Made by a program: the position numbers and the translations under genes. The notes under the pieces were generated by a model. The model searched no databases. It worked only from the letters and a program-made list of their open reading frames with translations, and was not told where the DNA came from. From Streptomyces sp. V3I8 (GTDB taxonomy: Bacteria; Actinomycetota; Actinomycetes; Streptomycetales; Streptomycetaceae), in the NCBI RefSeq assembly GCF_030817535.1, contig NZ_JAUSZL010000002.1:7192001-7256000 (forward strand): 64,000 nucleotides of DNA, written 5' to 3'. Position 1 is the stretch's first letter. Every line of letters starts with the position of its first letter. Below, one piece after another: positions 43,836 to 54,637 of this stretch.

Positions 43836-45065
43836 CTAGCCGCCGAACTCCTGCAGCCCCTTCAGCGCCTGCTCCAGCAGCGCCTGACGGCCGTCGAGCT
43901 CCCGCTGGAGCTTGTCGGCCTTCGCGTTGTTCCCCGCGGAGCGCGCCGTCTCGATCTGCCCCTGGAGCTTGTCCACGGCCGCCTGCAGCTGACCGGTCAG
44001 ACCCGCGGCACGCGCGCGTGCCTCCGGGTTCGTCCGGCGCCACTCGGTGTCCTCGGTCTCCTGGAGAGCCCGCTCCACCGCGTGCATCCGGGCCTCGACC
44101 TTCGGGCGGGCGTCCCGCGGCACGTGACCGATGGCCTCCCAGCGCTCGTTGATCGACCGGAACGCGGCCCTGGCCGCCTTCAGGTCCTGCACCGGGACGA
44201 GCTTCTCGGCCTCCTCGGCCAGCTCCTCCTTGAGCTTCAGGTTCTCCGTCTGCTCCGCGTCCCGCTCGGCGAAGACCGAGCTGCGCGCCGCGAAGAACAC
44301 GTCCTGGGCGCCGCGGAAGCGGTTCCACAGGTCGTCCTCGTGCTCGCGCTGGGCACGGCCCGCGGCCTTCCAGTCCGCCATCAGCTCGCGGTAACGGGCC
44401 GCCGTGGGGCCCCAGTCGGCCGAGGCGGAGAGCGACTCGGCCTCGGCGACCAGCTTCTCCTTGGTCTTGCGGGCCTCCTCGCGCTGCGCGTCCAGCGACG
44501 CGAAGTGCGCCTTGCGGCGCTTGGAGAACGCCGAGCGCGCGTGCGAGAAGCGGTGCCACAGCTCGTCGTCGGACTTCCGGTCGAGCCGCGGCAGGCCCTT
44601 CCAGGTGTCCACCAGGGCGCGCAGCCGTTCACCCGCCGCCCGCCACTGGTCGGACTGGGCCAGCTCCTCCGCCTCGACGACCAGCGCCTCCTTGGAGTGC
44701 CGGGCCTCGTCGGACTGCTTGGCCCGCTGCGCCTTGCGCTCCTCGCGGCGAGCGTCGACCGTCTCGACGAGCTTGTCCAACCGCGTCCGCAGCGCCGCCA
44801 GATCGCCCACCGCGTGGTGGGCGTCCACCTGTTCGCGGATGTGGTCGACGGCGACCTGGGCGTCCTTCGAGGACAGATCGGTCGTCTTCACCCGTCGTTC
44901 GAGGAGGCCGATCTCCACGACCAGGCCCTCGTACTTGCGCTCGAAGTAGGCCAGTGCCTCGTCGGGAGTACCGGCCTGCCAGGAGCCGACGACCTGCTCG
45001 CCGTCGGCCGTACGCACGTACACGGTCCCCGTCTCGTCGACGCGGCCCCACGGGTCGCTGCTCAC
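43836..45065 (-). CDS. DUF349 domain protein
   Basis: 409 residues, almost wholly helical and highly charged, with repeated units (WRAAGERLRALVDTWKGLPR, WGPTAARYRELMADWKAAGR, LKAARAAFRSINERWEAIGH) typical of tandem DUF349 repeats. Short N-terminal beta domain (GRVDETGTVYVRTADGEQVV). GTG 45065 with GGAGGAGG upstream. The family is conserved beside relA in Streptomyces; function not established. Confidence 0.85.
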   Translation of the reverse strand: MSSDPWGRVDETGTVYVRTADGEQVVGSWQAGTPDEALAYFERKYEGLVVEIGLLERRVKTTDLSSKDAQVAVDHIREQVDAHHAVGDLAALRTRLDKLVETVDARREERKAQRAKQSDEARHSKEALVVEAEELAQSDQWRAAGERLRALVDTWKGLPRLDRKSDDELWHRFSHARSAFSKRRKAHFASLDAQREEARKTKEKLVAEAESLSASADWGPTAARYRELMADWKAAGRAQREHEDDLWNRFRGAQDVFFAARSSVFAERDAEQTENLKLKEELAEEAEKLVPVQDLKAARAAFRSINERWEAIGHVPRDARPKVEARMHAVERALQETEDTEWRRTNPEARARAAGLTGQLQAAVDKLQGQIETARSAGNNAKADKLQRELDGRQALLEQALKGLQEFGG

Positions 45066-45200
45066 AGCGCCTCCTCCACATGATGCCTGCGTGGGGCAGC
45101 TTTGCCCCCGGGCATCGTCCACAGTTTCGTCACGGCCAACATAGGCGACCGGCGGGGCGGCTGTCCGCATCCCGCGCGACCGAACTTTCGCTGCCCGGGA

Positions 45201-46037
45201 TCAGGATTTCGTCACGGTCGCCTTGTCGATCACGACCGTCGCGTTGGGTGTGCCGTCGCCCTGGCCGGTGCTCTCGCCGGCGCCGGCGATTTTCTTCAGC
45301 ACCTTCATGCCCGCGTCGGAAATCGTGCCGAACGGTGTGTAGTTGGCCGGCAACTGGCTGTCCTGGTAGACGAGGAAGAACTGGCTGCCGCCGGTGTCGC
45401 GGCCTTCCTTGGTCTGCGCGTTGTACTGGTTGGCCATCGCCACCGTGCCCGCCGGATACGTGTCGCCCTTGAGGCGCTTGTCCTTGAGGTTCTCGTCGGG
45501 GATGGTGTAGCCGGGTCCGCCCATGCCGGTGCCCTGCGGGTCGCCGCACTGGAGCACGTAGATGCCGTTCGTCGTCAGACGGTGGCACTTGGTGTGGTCC
45601 AGGTAGCCCTTGCCGGTGAGGAAGCTGAACGAGTTGACGGTGTGCGGGGCCTTCGAGGCCGGCATGTCGATGTCTATCGTGCCGCAGGTCGTCTGCAGCT
45701 TCATCGTGTAGTGCGCCGACTTGTCGATGGTGAGCGCCGGCTCCTTCTTGTAGCTCAGCTTCTTCACCTTGCCCGCGGCAGCCTTGTCGCACGGGTCCGG
45801 AGCCTTGCTGGGGGAGGCGCTCGGGGTGGCTTCCGCCGCCACGTCGGACTTGTCGTCGTCCTGCTTGAACACCCCGGTCGCGTACGACACCACGCTGCCC
45901 ACGACGACCACGCCGAGGACGGACGCGATCACCGCGTTACGAGCATGGGCCTTGCGCCGAGCGGACGTACGCCGCTGCTGTTGCCGCAAGAACTTCTCCC
46001 GGGCGAGCTGACGCCGCCGCTGTTCCTGGGTGACCAC
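45201..46037 (-). CDS. Membrane-anchored cyclophilin-type peptidyl-prolyl isomerase
   Basis: 278 residues. Very basic cytoplasmic N-terminus (RRRQLAREKFLRQQQRRTS), one membrane helix (AVIASVLGVVVVGSVVSYAT), a Ser/Pro/Ala linker, then a cyclophilin domain (TIDIDMPASKAPHTVNSFSF, GTVAMANQYNAQTKEGRDTG, GSQFFLVYQD, YTPFGTI). It should help fold exported proteins at the outer face. GTG 46037. Divergent from the metallo-hydrolase gene. Confidence 0.9.
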   Translation of the reverse strand: MVTQEQRRRQLAREKFLRQQQRRTSARRKAHARNAVIASVLGVVVVGSVVSYATGVFKQDDDKSDVAAEATPSASPSKAPDPCDKAAAGKVKKLSYKKEPALTIDKSAHYTMKLQTTCGTIDIDMPASKAPHTVNSFSFLTGKGYLDHTKCHRLTTNGIYVLQCGDPQGTGMGGPGYTIPDENLKDKRLKGDTYPAGTVAMANQYNAQTKEGRDTGGSQFFLVYQDSQLPANYTPFGTISDAGMKVLKKIAGAGESTGQGDGTPNATVVIDKATVTKS

Positions 46038-46238
46038 CGGGTTATCTCCTCATGCGTCTCGTACGTCAGGTGGGACGCGTGGGTCTTGTGAGCCGACCGC
46101 CTGCGTGTGCCCCGTACCGTATATGGGTTCGCTGTGGTTCCGGCAGCGCCGGTAGGCTCTGATCCGCAGCGAAGCCATCACCGCGTACGACATATCCCCC
46201 GTGCGACTTCCGCCCGTACGGCATACCGAAGGACGAAC

Positions 46239-46952
46239 GTGCTCATTGCCGGGTTCCGCGCCGGGGCCTGGGGCACCAACTGTTATGTGGTCGCCCCCGC
46301 CGCCGGGGAGGAGTGCGTGATCATCGATCCGGGCCACCAGGCCGCCCGGGGGGTCGAGGAGACGCTCGCCGAGCACCGGCTCAAGCCCGTCGCCGTCGTC
46401 CTCACGCACGGCCACATCGACCACGTCGCCTCGGTGGTCCCGGTGTGCGGCGCGCACGACGTACCTGCGTGGATCCATCCCGCGGACCGCTACATGATGA
46501 GCGACCCGGAGGCCGGGCTCGGCCGGTCGATCGGCATGCCGCTGATGGGCGAGCTCACGGTCGGCGAACCGGACGACGTGCGGGAACTGACGGACGGCGC
46601 CGCGCTGGAACTCGCGGGCCTGGACTTCTCCGTCGCGCACGCGCCGGGCCATACGAAGGGGTCGGTGACGTTCCGGCTGCCCGGGAGCGCGGAGATCCCG
46701 TCCGTGTTCTTCTCCGGGGACCTGCTCTTCGCCGGCTCCGTCGGACGCACCGACCTGCCCGGCGGTGACATGGACGAGATGCTCGCCTCGCTGGCACGTG
46801 TGTGCCTGCCGCTCGACGACTCGACCGTGGTGCTGCCCGGCCACGAACTCCAGACGACCATCGGCCAGGAGCGCGCCACCAACCCGTATCTGCGGCAGGT
46901 GGCGGCCGGCCAGGGGGCGGACCCGAAATCCGCTCCTCGACGAGGAATGTGA
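46239..46952 (+). CDS. MBL-fold metallo-hydrolase (glyoxalase II-like)
   Basis: 237 residues. [11 protein letters not shown] (HxHxDH, near 58-63), [27 protein letters not shown] and [10 protein letters not shown] carry the metal ligands of the glyoxalase II-type beta-lactamase fold. Substrate unknown. GTG 46239 with AAGGA upstream. Fourteen bases before hisS. Confidence 0.88.
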   Translation: MLIAGFRAGAWGTNCYVVAPAAGEECVIIDPGHQAARGVEETLAEHRLKPVAVVLTHGHIDHVASVVPVCGAHDVPAWIHPADRYMMSDPEAGLGRSIGMPLMGELTVGEPDDVRELTDGAALELAGLDFSVAHAPGHTKGSVTFRLPGSAEIPSVFFSGDLLFAGSVGRTDLPGGDMDEMLASLARVCLPLDDSTVVLPGHELQTTIGQERATNPYLRQVAAGQGADPKSAPRRGM

Positions 46953-46965
46953 CGAGAGACTTCCG

Positions 46966-48228
46966 TTGAGCACCTTCAAGGCACCCAAGGGCACGTACGA
47001 CCTGATCCCGCCGGACAGCGCGAAGTACCTCGCGGTGCGCGAGGCGATCGCCGCTCCGCTGCGCAACTCCGGTTACGGGTACATCGAGACGCCCGGCTTC
47101 GAGAGCGTCGAGCTGTTCGCGCGCGGGGTCGGCGAGTCCACCGACATCGTGACCAAGGAGATGTACGCCTTCGAGACCAAGGGCGGCGACAGGCTGGCCC
47201 TGCGCCCCGAGGGCACGGCGTCCGTGCTGCGGGCCGCCCTCGAGGCCAACCTCCACAAGGCGGGCAACCTCCCCGTCAAGCTCTGGTACTCGGGCTCCTA
47301 CTACCGCTACGAGCGCCCGCAGAAGGGCCGGTACAGGCACTTCTCGCAGGTCGGCGCCGAGGCGATCGGGGCCGAGGACCCGGCGCTGGACGCCGAGCTG
47401 ATCATCCTGGCCGACCAGGCGTACCGCTCGCTCGGGCTGCGTGAGTTCCGGATCCTGCTCAACTCGCTGGGCGACCAGGAGTGCCGGCCCGTCTACCGGG
47501 CCGCGCTCCAGGACTTCCTGCGGGGGCTCGACCTGGACGAGGAGACCCTGCGCCGCGCCGACATCAACCCGCTGCGCGTCCTCGACGACAAGCGGGACGA
47601 CGTCCAGAAGCAGCTCGTCGGGGCGCCGCTCCTGCGGGACTACCTGTGCGACGCGTGCAAGGCGTACCACGAGGAGGTGCGCGAGCTGATCACCGCCGCG
47701 GGCGTTTCCTTCGAGGACGACGCGAAGCTGGTCCGGGGGCTCGACTACTACACCCGCACCACCTTCGAGTTCGTGCACGACGGCCTCGGTTCGCAGTCCG
47801 CGGTCGGCGGCGGCGGACGCTACGACGGTCTGTCCGAGATGATCGGCGGCCCCGCCCTGCCGTCCGTGGGCTGGGCCCTCGGCGTCGACCGTACGGTCCT
47901 CGCGCTCGAGGCGGAGGGGGTGACGCTGCAGCTGCCCGCGGCCACCAGTGTGTTCGCCGTGCCGCTCGGGGACGAGGCGCGGCGGGTGCTCTTCGGGGTG
48001 GTGAGCGAGCTGCGCCGCAACGGGGTCGCGGCGGACTTCTCGTACGGGGCGAAGGGCCTGAAGGGCGCCATGAAGAACGCGAACCGCAGTGGCGCGCGGT
48101 ACACCGTCGTGGCCGGCGAGCGGGACCTCGCCGAGGGGGTCGTGCAGCTGAAGGACATGGAGTCCGGCGAGCAGGTGGCGGTCGGCGTGAACGAGATCGT
48201 GGCGGAACTGGAATCCCGCCTCAGCTGA
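46966..48228 (+). CDS. hisS: Histidyl-tRNA synthetase
   Basis: 420 residues, class II synthetase: [29 protein letters not shown], motif 2 [20 protein letters not shown], HisA signature [15 protein letters not shown], motif 3 [10 protein letters not shown], and an anticodon-binding C-terminus. TTG start with a weak GAGAG site. Confidence 0.96.
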   Translation: MSTFKAPKGTYDLIPPDSAKYLAVREAIAAPLRNSGYGYIETPGFESVELFARGVGESTDIVTKEMYAFETKGGDRLALRPEGTASVLRAALEANLHKAGNLPVKLWYSGSYYRYERPQKGRYRHFSQVGAEAIGAEDPALDAELIILADQAYRSLGLREFRILLNSLGDQECRPVYRAALQDFLRGLDLDEETLRRADINPLRVLDDKRDDVQKQLVGAPLLRDYLCDACKAYHEEVRELITAAGVSFEDDAKLVRGLDYYTRTTFEFVHDGLGSQSAVGGGGRYDGLSEMIGGPALPSVGWALGVDRTVLALEAEGVTLQLPAATSVFAVPLGDEARRVLFGVVSELRRNGVAADFSYGAKGLKGAMKNANRSGARYTVVAGERDLAEGVVQLKDMESGEQVAVGVNEIVAELESRLS

Positions 48229-48240
48229 CATCTCTCGCGC

Positions 48241-48275
48241 CCGCAGGCGCGCGGTCGTCAACCCCGCGCCTGCGG
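48241..48275 (+). terminator. 11-bp hairpin after hisS
   Basis: CCGCAGGCGCG (48241-48251) and CGCGCCTGCGG (48265-48275), 13-base loop, starting 12 bases after the stop. Confidence 0.65.
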
Positions 48276-48472
48276 ATTCGTCCCACCGGGCGATTCCCGC
48301 CCCGGTCCAAGGGCGAGGTCGCCGGCCCCGGCGACCTCCCTGTACTGCACACGCAGCCCCGCCCCGCACACCCGCCCGCACTTCCTTATGTCCATCGAAC
48401 GGTGGACGCCGGTGCCCGTGCGGCACAATGACCGTGCCCGGAAAGGTCCTCTCGAGCTACGGAAACGGCGTG

Positions 48473-49111
48473 ATGAGCAAGACGACAGTCAGGGAAGGCG
48501 TCTCCACCGACCGGGAGACCGCCGCAGTCCCACGGGCCGTGGGCGGCGGCCGTGTCCTCGCCCTTCTGCTGGTGGTCACCGGCGCGGCCGGACTGCTGGC
48601 CTCCTGGGTCATCACCATCGACAAGTTCAAGCTGCTGGAGGACCCGAACTTCACCCCGGGCTGCAGCCTGAACCCGGTCGTCTCCTGCGGCAACATCATG
48701 AAGAGCGACCAGGCCTCCGTCTTCGGGTTCCCCAACCCGATGCTGGGCCTCGTCGCCTACGGCATGGTGGTCTGCGTCGGCATGAGCCTGCTGGGCCGGG
48801 CCGCCTTCCCGCGCTGGTACTGGCTGACGCTGAACGCGGGCACGCTGTTCGGCGTCGGCTTCGTGACCTGGCTCCAGTACCAGTCGCTGTACAACATCAA
48901 CTCGCTGTGCCTGTGGTGCTGCCTCGCCTGGGTCGCGACCATCGTCATGTTCTGGGCGGTGACCTCGCACAACGTCCGCAACGGCCTGCTGCCCGCGCCC
49001 GGCTGGCTGAAGGGGTTCTTCGCCGAGTTCGCCTGGGTGCCGCCGGTCCTGCACATCGGGATCATCGGCATGCTGATCCTGACGCGCTGGTGGGACTTCT
49101 GGACCAGCTGA
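48473..49111 (+). CDS. Vitamin K epoxide reductase family protein
   Basis: 212 residues, about five membrane helices. Cys pairs: CSLNPVVSCGNIM on the outside loop and SLCLWCCLAW (CxxC) in the membrane, the VKOR active-site layout. In bacteria lacking DsbB, VKOR reoxidises the DsbA-like partner for disulfide formation with menaquinone. ATG 48473; a longer start at 48428 is possible. Confidence 0.9.
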   Translation: MSKTTVREGVSTDRETAAVPRAVGGGRVLALLLVVTGAAGLLASWVITIDKFKLLEDPNFTPGCSLNPVVSCGNIMKSDQASVFGFPNPMLGLVAYGMVVCVGMSLLGRAAFPRWYWLTLNAGTLFGVGFVTWLQYQSLYNINSLCLWCCLAWVATIVMFWAVTSHNVRNGLLPAPGWLKGFFAEFAWVPPVLHIGIIGMLILTRWWDFWTS

Positions 49112-49162
49112 GGGGACGAGGGCCCGGCTGCTCCGTCGGTGGCGTGACATAGGGTTCCCGGT

Positions 49163-50518
49163 GTGGAGCCCGACCTGTTCACCGCCGCAGCCGAAGAACG
49201 CCAGGAGAAGGACCCGTCCGGCAGCCCCCTGGCCGTACGGATGCGCCCGCGCGTCCTCGACGAGGTCGTGGGCCAGCAGCATCTGCTGAAGCCCGGCTCA
49301 CCCTTGCGCAGACTGGTCGGCGAGAGCGGCGGAGGCCCGGCCGGCCCCTCCTCGGTGATCCTCTGGGGTCCCCCCGGCACCGGCAAGACGACCCTGGCGT
49401 ACGTGGTCTCCCAGGCGACGGACAAGCGCTTCGTGGAGCTCTCCGCGATCACCGCGGGCGTCAAGGAGGTGCGCGCGGTCATCGAGAGCGCCCGCCGCGC
49501 CACCGGCGGCTTCGGCAAGGAGACCGTCCTCTTCCTCGACGAGATCCACCGCTTCAGCAAGGCCCAGCAGGACTCCCTGCTGCCGGCCGTGGAGAACCGC
49601 TGGGTGACGCTGATCGCGGCGACCACGGAGAACCCGTACTTCTCGGTGATCTCCCCGCTGCTGTCCCGCTCCCTGCTGCTGACCCTCGAACCGCTCACCG
49701 ACGACGACCTGCGCGGACTGCTCCGCAGGGCGCTGGGCTCCGAGCGCGGCCTCAAGGAGGCGCTCACCCTCCCCGAGGACGCCGAGGAGCACCTGCTGCG
49801 GATCGCGGGCGGCGACGCCCGCCGCGCGCTGACCGCCCTGGAGGCCGCGGCCGGGTCCGCGCTCGACAAGGGCGAGCCGCAGATCACCCTGCAGACCCTG
49901 GAGGAGACCGTCGACCGGGCCGCGGTGAAGTACGACCGCGACGGCGACCAGCACTACGACGTGGCCAGCGCCCTGATCAAGTCCATCCGCGGGTCGGACG
50001 TCGACGCGGCCCTGCACTACCTGGCGCGCATGATCGAGGCCGGTGAGGACCCCCGGTTCATCGCCCGCCGGCTGATGATCTCCGCCAGCGAGGACATCGG
50101 CCTCGCCGATCCGACCGCCCTGCCGACCGCCGTCGCCGCCGCCCAGGCCGTCGCCATGATCGGTTTCCCGGAGGCCGCGCTCACCCTCAGCCACGCCACC
50201 ATCGCGCTCGCCCTGGCCCCGAAGTCGAACGCCGCGACGACCGCGATCGGCGCCGCCATGGAGGACGTGCGCAAGGGCCACGCGGGCCCCGTGCCGACGC
50301 ACCTGCGCGACGGGCACTACAAGGGCGCCGCCGCGCTCGGCCACGCGCAGGGGTACGTGTACCCGCACGACCTGCCCGAAGGCATCGCCGCCCAGCAGTA
50401 CGCGCCCGAGGAGCTCAAGGACCGCGAGTACTACACCCCGACCCGGCACGGCGCCGAGGCCCGCTACGCGGACGCGGTCGAGTGGACCAGGAAGCACCTC
50501 GGTCGCAGGCGGTCCTGA
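49163..50518 (+). CDS. rarA: Replication-associated recombination protein A
   Basis: 451 residues, AAA+ clamp-loader-like ATPase: [20 protein letters not shown], Walker [14 protein letters not shown], Walker [17 protein letters not shown], sensor [12 protein letters not shown], and C-terminal tetramer region [20 protein letters not shown]. It works at stalled replication forks. GTG start. Confidence 0.95.
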   Translation: MEPDLFTAAAEERQEKDPSGSPLAVRMRPRVLDEVVGQQHLLKPGSPLRRLVGESGGGPAGPSSVILWGPPGTGKTTLAYVVSQATDKRFVELSAITAGVKEVRAVIESARRATGGFGKETVLFLDEIHRFSKAQQDSLLPAVENRWVTLIAATTENPYFSVISPLLSRSLLLTLEPLTDDDLRGLLRRALGSERGLKEALTLPEDAEEHLLRIAGGDARRALTALEAAAGSALDKGEPQITLQTLEETVDRAAVKYDRDGDQHYDVASALIKSIRGSDVDAALHYLARMIEAGEDPRFIARRLMISASEDIGLADPTALPTAVAAAQAVAMIGFPEAALTLSHATIALALAPKSNAATTAIGAAMEDVRKGHAGPVPTHLRDGHYKGAAALGHAQGYVYPHDLPEGIAAQQYAPEELKDREYYTPTRHGAEARYADAVEWTRKHLGRRRS

Positions 50519-50526
50519 GAACCCTG

Positions 50527-50818
50527 TAGACTCCTCCGCAGTGCTGAGTCCCGTGTCCGGCCCCGGTCGGCGCCTCAGGCGGGACATCCAGCCGGATCTT
50601 TCGATCCAGGAGCGTCGCGCACCTTCGTAGGTGTCGCGGGCAGCCCACCACCACCCGGAGTTCCGGGACAGGTCGGTGGGCCGTTCGTGTGCTGCACGTA
50701 TGTGCCCAGCCAGGGGAGCGGCTGCCCGGCAGGTCCCCAGCGGACCTGTATGGGAATCCCCGGTTGCGGATGCGACCTCCCGTAACCCTGAGGCAGCCGA
50801 AGAGAAGAAGGAAAAGAA
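50527..50818 (+). promoter_or_regulatory. rpsD promoter and long structured leader
   Basis: A -10 box, TAGACT, is at 50527-50532; rpsD begins about 285 bases later. The leader can form several hairpins: GGATC-TTTC-GATCC (50594-50607), CACCT-TCGT-AGGTG (50620-50633), CCCGGA-GT-TCCGGG (50654-50667), AGGTCC-CCAGC-GGACCT (50731-50747). S4 is known to repress its own operon through mRNA in other bacteria, so an autoregulatory RNA is plausible here. No gene is seen in this 300-base stretch. Confidence 0.45.
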
Positions 50819-51433
50819 GTGGCGAACCAGCCCCGCCCCAAGGTCAAGAAGTCGCGTGCCCTCGGCATCGCGCTGACCCCGAAGGCCGTCAAGTACTTCG
50901 AGGCCCGCCCCTACCCGCCGGGCGAGCACGGCCGCGGCCGCAAGCAGAACTCGGACTACAAGGTCCGTCTGCTCGAGAAGCAGCGTCTGCGCGCGCAGTA
51001 CGACGTGTCCGAGCGCCAGCTCGTCCGCGCCTACGAGCGTGCCGCCAAGACGCAGGGCAAGACCGGTGAGGCCCTGGTCATCGAGCTCGAGCGCCGGCTC
51101 GACGCGCTGGTCCTGCGTTCGGGCATCGCCCGCACGATCTACCAGGCCCGCCAGATGGTCGTGCACGGCCACATCGAGGTCAACGGTGGCAAGGTCGACA
51201 AGCCGTCCTTCCGCGTCAAGCCCGACGACGTCGTGATGGTCCGCGAGCGCAGCCGCAGCAAGACGCTGTTCGAGGTCGCGCGTGCCGGTGGCTTCGCCCC
51301 CGACGGCGAGACCCCGCGCTACCTGCAGGTGAACCTCGGCGCCCTGGCGTTCCGCCTGGACCGCGAGCCGAACCGCAAGGAGATCCCGGTGATCTGCGAC
51401 GAGCAGCTCGTCGTCGAGTACTACGCCCGCTGA
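50819..51433 (+). CDS. rpsD: 30S ribosomal protein S4
   Basis: 204 residues. [20 protein letters not shown] at the N-terminus, [20 protein letters not shown], and the S4 RNA-binding domain [40 protein letters not shown]. It binds 16S rRNA early in assembly. GTG start. The N-terminus lacks a Cys-rich zinc motif, so this is the zinc-independent form. It stands alone, away from rpsK-rpoA. Confidence 0.96.
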   Translation: MANQPRPKVKKSRALGIALTPKAVKYFEARPYPPGEHGRGRKQNSDYKVRLLEKQRLRAQYDVSERQLVRAYERAAKTQGKTGEALVIELERRLDALVLRSGIARTIYQARQMVVHGHIEVNGGKVDKPSFRVKPDDVVMVRERSRSKTLFEVARAGGFAPDGETPRYLQVNLGALAFRLDREPNRKEIPVICDEQLVVEYYAR

Positions 51434-51469
51434 TCAGGCGTACTCCTCACCACCGGCTCCGCGCCCGCG

Positions 51470-53690
51470 TCAGCCCGTCGCCCCGCCGCCCTCACGGGTG
51501 GGCGAGACGGCGGGCTCTCGTGTGTCCGGGGGTGCCGGCACGCCGTGCGGCGCGGGCCGCGCGGCGGGCGTGCGCTGCCGGGTGTGCCCCAGCGCCCGGC
51601 CCACCGCCGCCTGCCGGCCGAGCCGCGCCCCCAGGCGTACGCACTCCTCGTACCGTTCGTCGCCGAGCCGCTCCCGGGCCGCCGCCTCGCACCGCTCGTG
51701 CGGGGCGTTGTAGTGGACCGAGCCGAACAGCGGCAGGCCCACCGACGGCCACATCCGCGAAGCGGACCCCTGCAGCACCGCGGCCTCGTCGGCGTCGCCC
51801 TCCGCCACGGTGACCAGCGCGAGCAGCTCCACCGCCAGGACCGTGCCGAGCAGGTCGTGGAAGACGTGGCTGACGTCCAGGCACTCGGTCAGCAACCGCC
51901 GGGCCTCCGCCAGATCGCCCTCCGCCCAGGCCGCGTACGCCAGTACGTACTGCGCGTACGCGAGGGACCAGCGCTCCCCGTGGTCCACGCAGATCCGGCG
52001 CACCTCCTCGCACAGCCGCACCGCGCCCGGCAGATCGCCCTGGAACGCCAGGGCCATCGCCAGCTCGACCTGCCCCATCAGGACGTTGCTGTTGAGCTCG
52101 CCGATTTCCTGATAGCGGTCGAGCGCCGAACGCAGGAGCGTCTCCGCGCGCGGCATGTCGTCGGTGACCAGGGCCAGACAGCCGGTGCGGTGCTCGGCGT
52201 AGGCCAGCGCGGCGGCGTTCCCGGAACGTTCCGCCAGCTCCCGGCACTCGTGCAGCGCGGCGAACGCGGGCACGGTGTCGCCCTGGAGGACCGCCACGTA
52301 CCCGAGCACCCACAGCGCCTTCAGCCGGGAGCGCTCGTGCGCGGTGTCCCGGTCCACGCTCCGCTCCAGCCAGTGCCGTCCCTCCGCGAGGCGGCCGCAG
52401 CCCACCCAGTAGAACCAGAGGGTGCCCGCCAGGTACTGGCCCAGGTGCCCGCCGTCCGGCTCGTCCAGACAGTGCTCCAGGGCGCGGCGCAGGTTCGGCA
52501 GCTCCGCCTCCAGCCGCGCGGCCACCTCGCGCTGCCGGGGTGAGAACCAGTCCAGCTCGCCCCAGGTGGCGAGCCCCATGTACCAGTCGCGGTGGCGCCG
52601 CCTCAGGCGTGCCCCGTCGCCCATGGCGTCCAGCCAGTCCGCGCCGTACGCCCCGACCGTGTCCAGCATCCGGTGGCGCACCCCCGCCGGGGTCTCCTCG
52701 CGGGTGACGACCGACTGGGCGAGCAGTTCGCCGAGCACGTCGAGGATGTTGTCGGGGCGCAGCCCGCCGCCCCCGCACACGTACTCCACGGCCTCCAGGT
52801 CGAACTGCCCGGCGAACACCGAGAGCCGCGCCCACAGCAGCCGCTCCAGCGGAGTGCACAGCTCGTGGCTCCAGCCGATCGCCGTCCGCAGGGCCTGATG
52901 GCGCGGCAGCGCGTCCCGCGCGCCGCCGGTGAGGAGCCGGAAGCGGTCGTCGAGCCGGGCCAGCAGCTGGGGCGGGGGAGAGGGCCCGCAGCCGTCCCGC
53001 CGCCAGCTCGACGGCCAGCGGCACCCCGTCGAGCCGCCGGCAGATCTCCTCGACGTCCGCGCGGTTGCCCTCGTCCACCGCGAAACCCGGCGTGCAGGCC
53101 GCGGCCCGGTCCGCGAACAGCTCCACCGCCTCCGGTCCGCCCAGCGGCGCGAGCGCGAACACCCGTTCACCCTCCACCGAGAGCGGCCGGCGCCCGACGG
53201 CGAGCACCCGCAGACCCGCCGAGCGCCGCAGCAGCTCACCGACCAGCGAGGCACAGGCGTCCACCAGGTGCTCGAACCCGTCGAGCACGAGCAGCAGCCG
53301 GCGCTCCGCCAGATGCTCCAGCAGCACCTGGCGCGGCGGCCGCGAGGTGTGGTCCGTCAGCCCCAGCGCCTCGACGACCGCGTGCTCGACGAGTCCCGGA
53401 TCGCGCAGCGCGGCCAGCTCCACCAGCCACACGCCGTCACGCGGCCGGACCCGGTCCGCCGCGTGCGCCGCCAGCCGCGACTTGCCGACCCCGCCCGGGC
53501 CCGTCACCGTCACCAGCCGCGCCGTGCCGAGAGCCGTGCCCAGCCGGGCCAGTTCGGCCGAGCGGCCCACGAACGCGTTGAGTTTCAGGGGCAGATTGCC
53601 GGGCCGGCGACCGGCCGCCGCCGCACCGGAACGCCGAGAACGCCGAGAACGCTGAGTACGCCGCATGGGCAACGGAGCGTACTCATCCAT
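51470..53690 (-). pseudogene. Frameshifted NB-ARC/TPR regulator (AfsR/LuxR-like ATPase)
   Basis: Two frames together make one protein of about 740 residues. Frame A (from ATG 53690): LNAFVGRSAELARLGTALGT, P-loop TVTGPGGVGKSRLA, LLVLDGFEHLVDA, DVEEICRRLDGVPLAVELAA, ending near GRLRALSP. Frame B continues with QLLARLDDRFRLLTGGARDA and a long TPR-like region (LNSNVLMGQVELAMALAFQG) to the stop at 51470. Removing one C (a G on the plus strand) in the GGGGCGGGGG run at about 52,969-52,978 rejoins the frames and restores the usual LSPAQLLARL. No DNA-binding domain precedes the ATPase. A real mutation or a homopolymer sequencing error are both possible. Confidence 0.72.
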
Positions 53691-53826
53691 ACGCACTCCG
53701 TACAATCTCTTCGCACAACCCCGGTTGCGGCGGGCGGTAATCCGGTACGGAGCGGCGGCCCGGGCGCGATAGGGTCGGAGGACGACTTTTCGATGGTGAG
53801 GCACGAGTTCAGGGAGCGGGTGCGCA

Positions 53827-54261
53827 GTGTCCGGTGGAGAGGTGGCCGGGATTCTGGTGGCCGTCTTCTGGGCGATCCTGGTCTCCTTCCTCGCGGTGGC
53901 ACTCGCGAGGCTGGCCCAGACGCTCAGGGCGACCACCAAACTCGTCGCGGACGTGACCGAACAGACGGTCCCGCTCCTCGCGGACGCCTCCGCGGCAGTG
54001 CGCTCGGCGCAGACGCAGATCGAGCGGGTCGACGCCATCGCGTCGGACGTCCAGGAGGTCACGTCGAACGCGTCGGCGCTCTCCTCGACCGTCGCCTCGA
54101 CCTTCGGCGGCCCGCTGGTGAAGGTGGCGGCGTTCGGCTACGGCGTGCGCCGGGCCATGGGCGGCCGCCGCGAGGACGAGCCCGCCAAGCCCGCGCGTCG
54201 CACCGTGATCGTGGGCCGCACCGTCCCGTCGGCGCGACGGGGAAAGCGGAAGAAGGACTGA
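53827..54261 (+). CDS. DUF948 membrane protein
   Basis: 144 residues. N-terminal helix (VAGILVAVFWAILVSFLAVA) then a long amphipathic helix (LADASAAVRSAQTQIERVDA) and a basic tail, as in DUF948. GTG 53827. Usual upstream neighbour of alaS in Streptomyces. Function unknown. Confidence 0.8.
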   Translation: MSGGEVAGILVAVFWAILVSFLAVALARLAQTLRATTKLVADVTEQTVPLLADASAAVRSAQTQIERVDAIASDVQEVTSNASALSSTVASTFGGPLVKVAAFGYGVRRAMGGRREDEPAKPARRTVIVGRTVPSARRGKRKKD

Positions 54262-54268
54262 CGCAGCG

Positions 54269-54637
54269 ATGTTCCGCCGTACGTTCTGGTTCACCGCGGG
54301 CGCAGCCGCCGGTGTGTGGGCCACCACCAAGGTCAACCGCAAGATCAGGCAGCTGACGCCCGAGAGCCTCGCGGCGCAGGCCGCGAACAAGGCGATCGAG
54401 ACGGGCCACCGCATCAAGGACTTCGCGCTCGACGTCCGCGAGGGCATGGCCCGGCGCGAGGCGGAACTCGGCGAGGCGCTCGGTCTGAACGCCGATCCCG
54501 AGCTGCCGCCGGTGCGCCGCGTCGCCGCTCTCGAGAACCGCGACGACCCGCAGTACGAGAAGAACCCGCAGCACGGCAAGAACCCGACGTACGTCGAGAG
54601 GTCGACGTACTCGCACAACCGGAATGAGGACCACTGA
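54269..54637 (+). CDS. Small conserved protein (DUF6167-like)
   Basis: 122 residues. N-terminal hydrophobic helix ([20 protein letters not shown]), helical middle ([20 protein letters not shown]), polar tail. Seven bases after the DUF948 gene; stop overlaps the alaS ATG (TGATG). The family name is from memory of this neighbourhood and is moderate confidence only. Confidence 0.75.
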   Translation: MFRRTFWFTAGAAAGVWATTKVNRKIRQLTPESLAAQAANKAIETGHRIKDFALDVREGMARREAELGEALGLNADPELPPVRRVAALENRDDPQYEKNPQHGKNPTYVERSTYSHNRNEDH

